Origin: Nitrospinota bacterium
Lineage (GTDB): Bacteria > Nitrospinota > Nitrospinia > SZUA-224
DNA length: 6,961 nt
NCBI GenBank assembly: GCA_016212345.1
Contig: JACRGM010000211.1
Coordinates: 1-6,961, forward strand
Reading direction: 5' to 3'
The notes under the pieces were generated by a model. It did no database searches and had not been told where the DNA came from. It worked only from the letters and a program-made list of their open reading frames with translations. This document shows, one piece after another, positions 5,895-6,961 of the stretch (its first letter is position 1; each line of letters opens with the position of its first letter). Made by a program: the position numbers and the translations under genes.

Positions 5895-6809
5895 CTATAG
5901 GGATAAATAAGGCATTGGATCTACAGAACTCTTTTTAAACCTTATCTCAAAGTGGAGATGTGATCCTGTTGTTCTTCCACTATCCCCGACCTCAGCTATC
6001 TTTTCTCCTGCCTTTACATATTGATCCATAGAAACTAGATTCTTGCGATTATGAGCATAGACAGTGAAAAAGTCCTTAGGATGTTTAATAATAACTATCC
6101 TTCCATACCCAGTAGGCCCACGACCACTAAAGATCACCTTCCCATCAGCTGCAGCGCTAATAGGAGTACCTTTTGGTGCAGAGATATCAATACCCTCATG
6201 CCTTCTCTTTTCCCCGATACCAAATAAAGATGTTATTTTCCCTTTTACAGGCCATCTAAAAAGAACATCTTTAACATGATATGATCTCTTTTCTTCATCT
6301 TCTATTACCGATAACCCTTTTCTATGTGGGGGTATATAAAGACTTACATCCAAGACCCTCTCTGCACCTGGGATGAATAATCTCTGTCCTACCTTAAGAT
6401 CTTTGGTATCTGAAAGGTGGTTGACCCTTATAAGTGGTCTTATATCAACCTCATATGTTTTTGCAATTCTCCATATTGTTTGTCCCTTCTCCACTGTATG
6501 ATATACACCCCCTCCCCCTCTTTGGGAAGATATATCATCTACTACTTGAACCCTCTTTGCACCTGGGATGAATAATCTCTGTCCTACCTTAAGATCTTTA
6601 GTATCTGAAAGGTGGTTGACCCTTATAAGTGGTCTTATATCAACCCCATATGTTTTTGCAATTCTCCATACTGTTTGTCCCCTCTCCACTGTATGATATA
6701 CACCCTTTCCCCTTGTTCGAGAAGATAAATCACCTATTGCACAACCTAATAAGAAGGAGAGGATTAAGATCAATACAAATAGTTTATATATGATTCTATT
6801 ATAGATCAT
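5895..6809 (-). CDS. NlpD-like lipoprotein: two LysM domains and an M23 metallopeptidase
   Basis: This is a predicted envelope lipoprotein that binds peptidoglycan and cleaves its peptide cross-links. The 304-aa protein begins with a lipoprotein signal (basic residues, hydrophobic 10-21, lipobox LLGC with C23). The +2 residue is Ala, so outer-membrane sorting is plausible. LysM 1 spans about 38-84 and LysM 2 about 103-149, nearly identical, followed by a linker and an M23/LytM domain about 184-302. All expected active-site residues are present: HEGID (H204, D208), YAH (H253) and HLH (H284, H286). Unlike E. coli NlpD, whose LytM domain is degenerate, this one should be an active zinc endopeptidase, closer to DipM- or MepM-type enzymes. 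The start ATG is 21 bp after the rseP stop and has no clear Shine-Dalgarno, but the signal peptide fits it well. It lies upstream of apt in the same cluster. An exact nlpD orthology is not claimed. Confidence 0.93.
   Translation of the reverse strand: MIYNRIIYKLFVLILILSFLLGCAIGDLSSRTRGKGVYHTVERGQTVWRIAKTYGVDIRPLIRVNHLSDTKDLKVGQRLFIPGAKRVQVVDDISSQRGGGGVYHTVEKGQTIWRIAKTYEVDIRPLIRVNHLSDTKDLKVGQRLFIPGAERVLDVSLYIPPHRKGLSVIEDEEKRSYHVKDVLFRWPVKGKITSLFGIGEKRRHEGIDISAPKGTPISAAADGKVIFSGRGPTGYGRIVIIKHPKDFFTVYAHNRKNLVSMDQYVKAGEKIAEVGDSGRTTGSHLHFEIRFKKSSVDPMPYLSL
6355..6744 (-). repeat. Tandem 195-bp (65-codon) duplication encoding LysM plus linker
   Basis: Two contiguous 195-bp units, 6355-6549 and 6550-6744, lie in frame inside the LysM-M23 gene. 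The LysM-coding parts (6355-6510 against 6550-6705) differ at only 5 of 156 positions, all transitions; four change the residue (K/E, G/E, V/I, R/K) and one is silent. The adjoining linker parts (6511-6549 against 6706-6744) match at only 26 of 39 positions, but are still clearly related (GDLSSRTRGKGV against DDISSQRGGGGV). Counts were made by hand alignment. Confidence 0.92.
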
Positions 6810-6830
6810 ATTTGTAGAAAATAGATGATG

Positions 6831-6961
6831 CTATTTCAATAGCCTGATTATATCATTATATGTAGCAAACAACATCAAGGCAATCAATAAAAAGAGACCG
6901 ATTTTAAATGCAAAATCCCTCCTTTTTATACTTACAGGTCTTCTGAAAATAGCCTCTATCA
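6831..6961 (-). CDS. rseP: Site-2 protease RseP (family M50), C-terminal 42 residues, cut by the window edge
   Basis: The minus strand is open from the right edge to a TAG at 6831-6833. The translated end begins IEAIFRRPVS, continues into a hydrophobic helix with KIGLFLLIALMLFATYND, and finishes IIRLLK. This matches the end of RseP/M50 site-2 proteases, where an EAxRxxPxS loop is followed by the last transmembrane helix and a closing NDxxRL. RseP cleaves membrane-embedded substrates such as anti-sigma factors and leftover signal peptides. The zinc site and PDZ domains lie outside the window, so activity cannot be judged. The LysM-M23 lipoprotein gene begins 21 bp downstream on the same strand, suggesting co-transcription. 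The call rests on 42 residues but the pattern is distinctive. Confidence 0.8.
   Translation of the reverse strand, partial: IEAIFRRPVSIKRRDFAFKIGLFLLIALMLFATYNDIIRLLK

Noticed and set aside
6355..6744. CRISPR-like or mobile repeat
   Set aside because: Only two long units, exactly contiguous and in frame, and they encode a LysM domain, so this is an intragenic domain duplication.
1..6961. A novel defence, mobile or biosynthetic system
   Set aside because: Every gene belongs to a well-known housekeeping or envelope family, and no transposase, integrase, nuclease or toxin motif was found on either strand.

Overview
This is an ordinary-looking chromosomal segment of a Gram-negative bacterium with low GC content (roughly 35-40% by eye). 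It is densely packed with cell-envelope genes. Ile is often ATA and Arg mostly AGA/AGG, and sense strands are purine-rich. The order ftsE-ftsX-envC-ctpA-(divergent polysaccharide deacetylase) resembles what I recall from Desulfobacterota (former Deltaproteobacteria) and related lineages. That placement is an inference from gene order and codon use, not a taxonomic result. No phage, transposase, CRISPR array, rRNA or tRNA gene is visible.

Layout. Positions 1-129 hold no gene I can support. This stretch is about 50% GC, rich in CpG, and folds into two adjacent hairpins directly in front of ftsE. A plus-strand operon follows: ftsE (154-816), ftsX (816-1745, TGATG overlap), an EnvC-type murein hydrolase activator (1718-2992, overlapping ftsX), the C-terminal processing protease ctpA (3014-4366), and a YibQ-type divergent polysaccharide deacetylase (4448-5314). 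Between the last two lies a heptamer G-rich microsatellite bracketed by a near-perfect 23-bp copy of the end of ctpA. Facing this operon, with only 25 bp between stop codons, is a minus-strand cluster read from the right edge: the C-terminus of the site-2 protease rseP (6831-6961, cut by the window), a lipoprotein with two LysM domains and an M23 peptidase domain (5895-6809), and adenine phosphoribosyltransferase apt (5340-5870).

How the genes fit together. FtsE/FtsX form a membrane ABC-type transmission complex at the divisome. Its periplasmic partner EnvC activates peptidoglycan amidases. CtpA-type proteases in other Gram-negatives remove cell-wall hydrolases, and RseP-type proteases act in envelope stress signalling. 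The LysM-M23 lipoprotein looks like a catalytically competent peptidoglycan endopeptidase, whereas EnvC has lost the HxH half of its active site. The window therefore contains both an activator-type and an enzyme-type LytM protein beside two regulatory proteases. apt is the one purine-salvage gene among them.

I see no wholly new system. The points most worth a second look are the tandemly duplicated LysM unit whose core is about 97% identical in DNA while its linker has diverged, the heptamer/duplication structure before the deacetylase, the odd envC start (a one-base change would create a textbook signal peptide behind a good Shine-Dalgarno), the partly degenerate EnvC active site, and the compositionally distinct structured element before ftsE.
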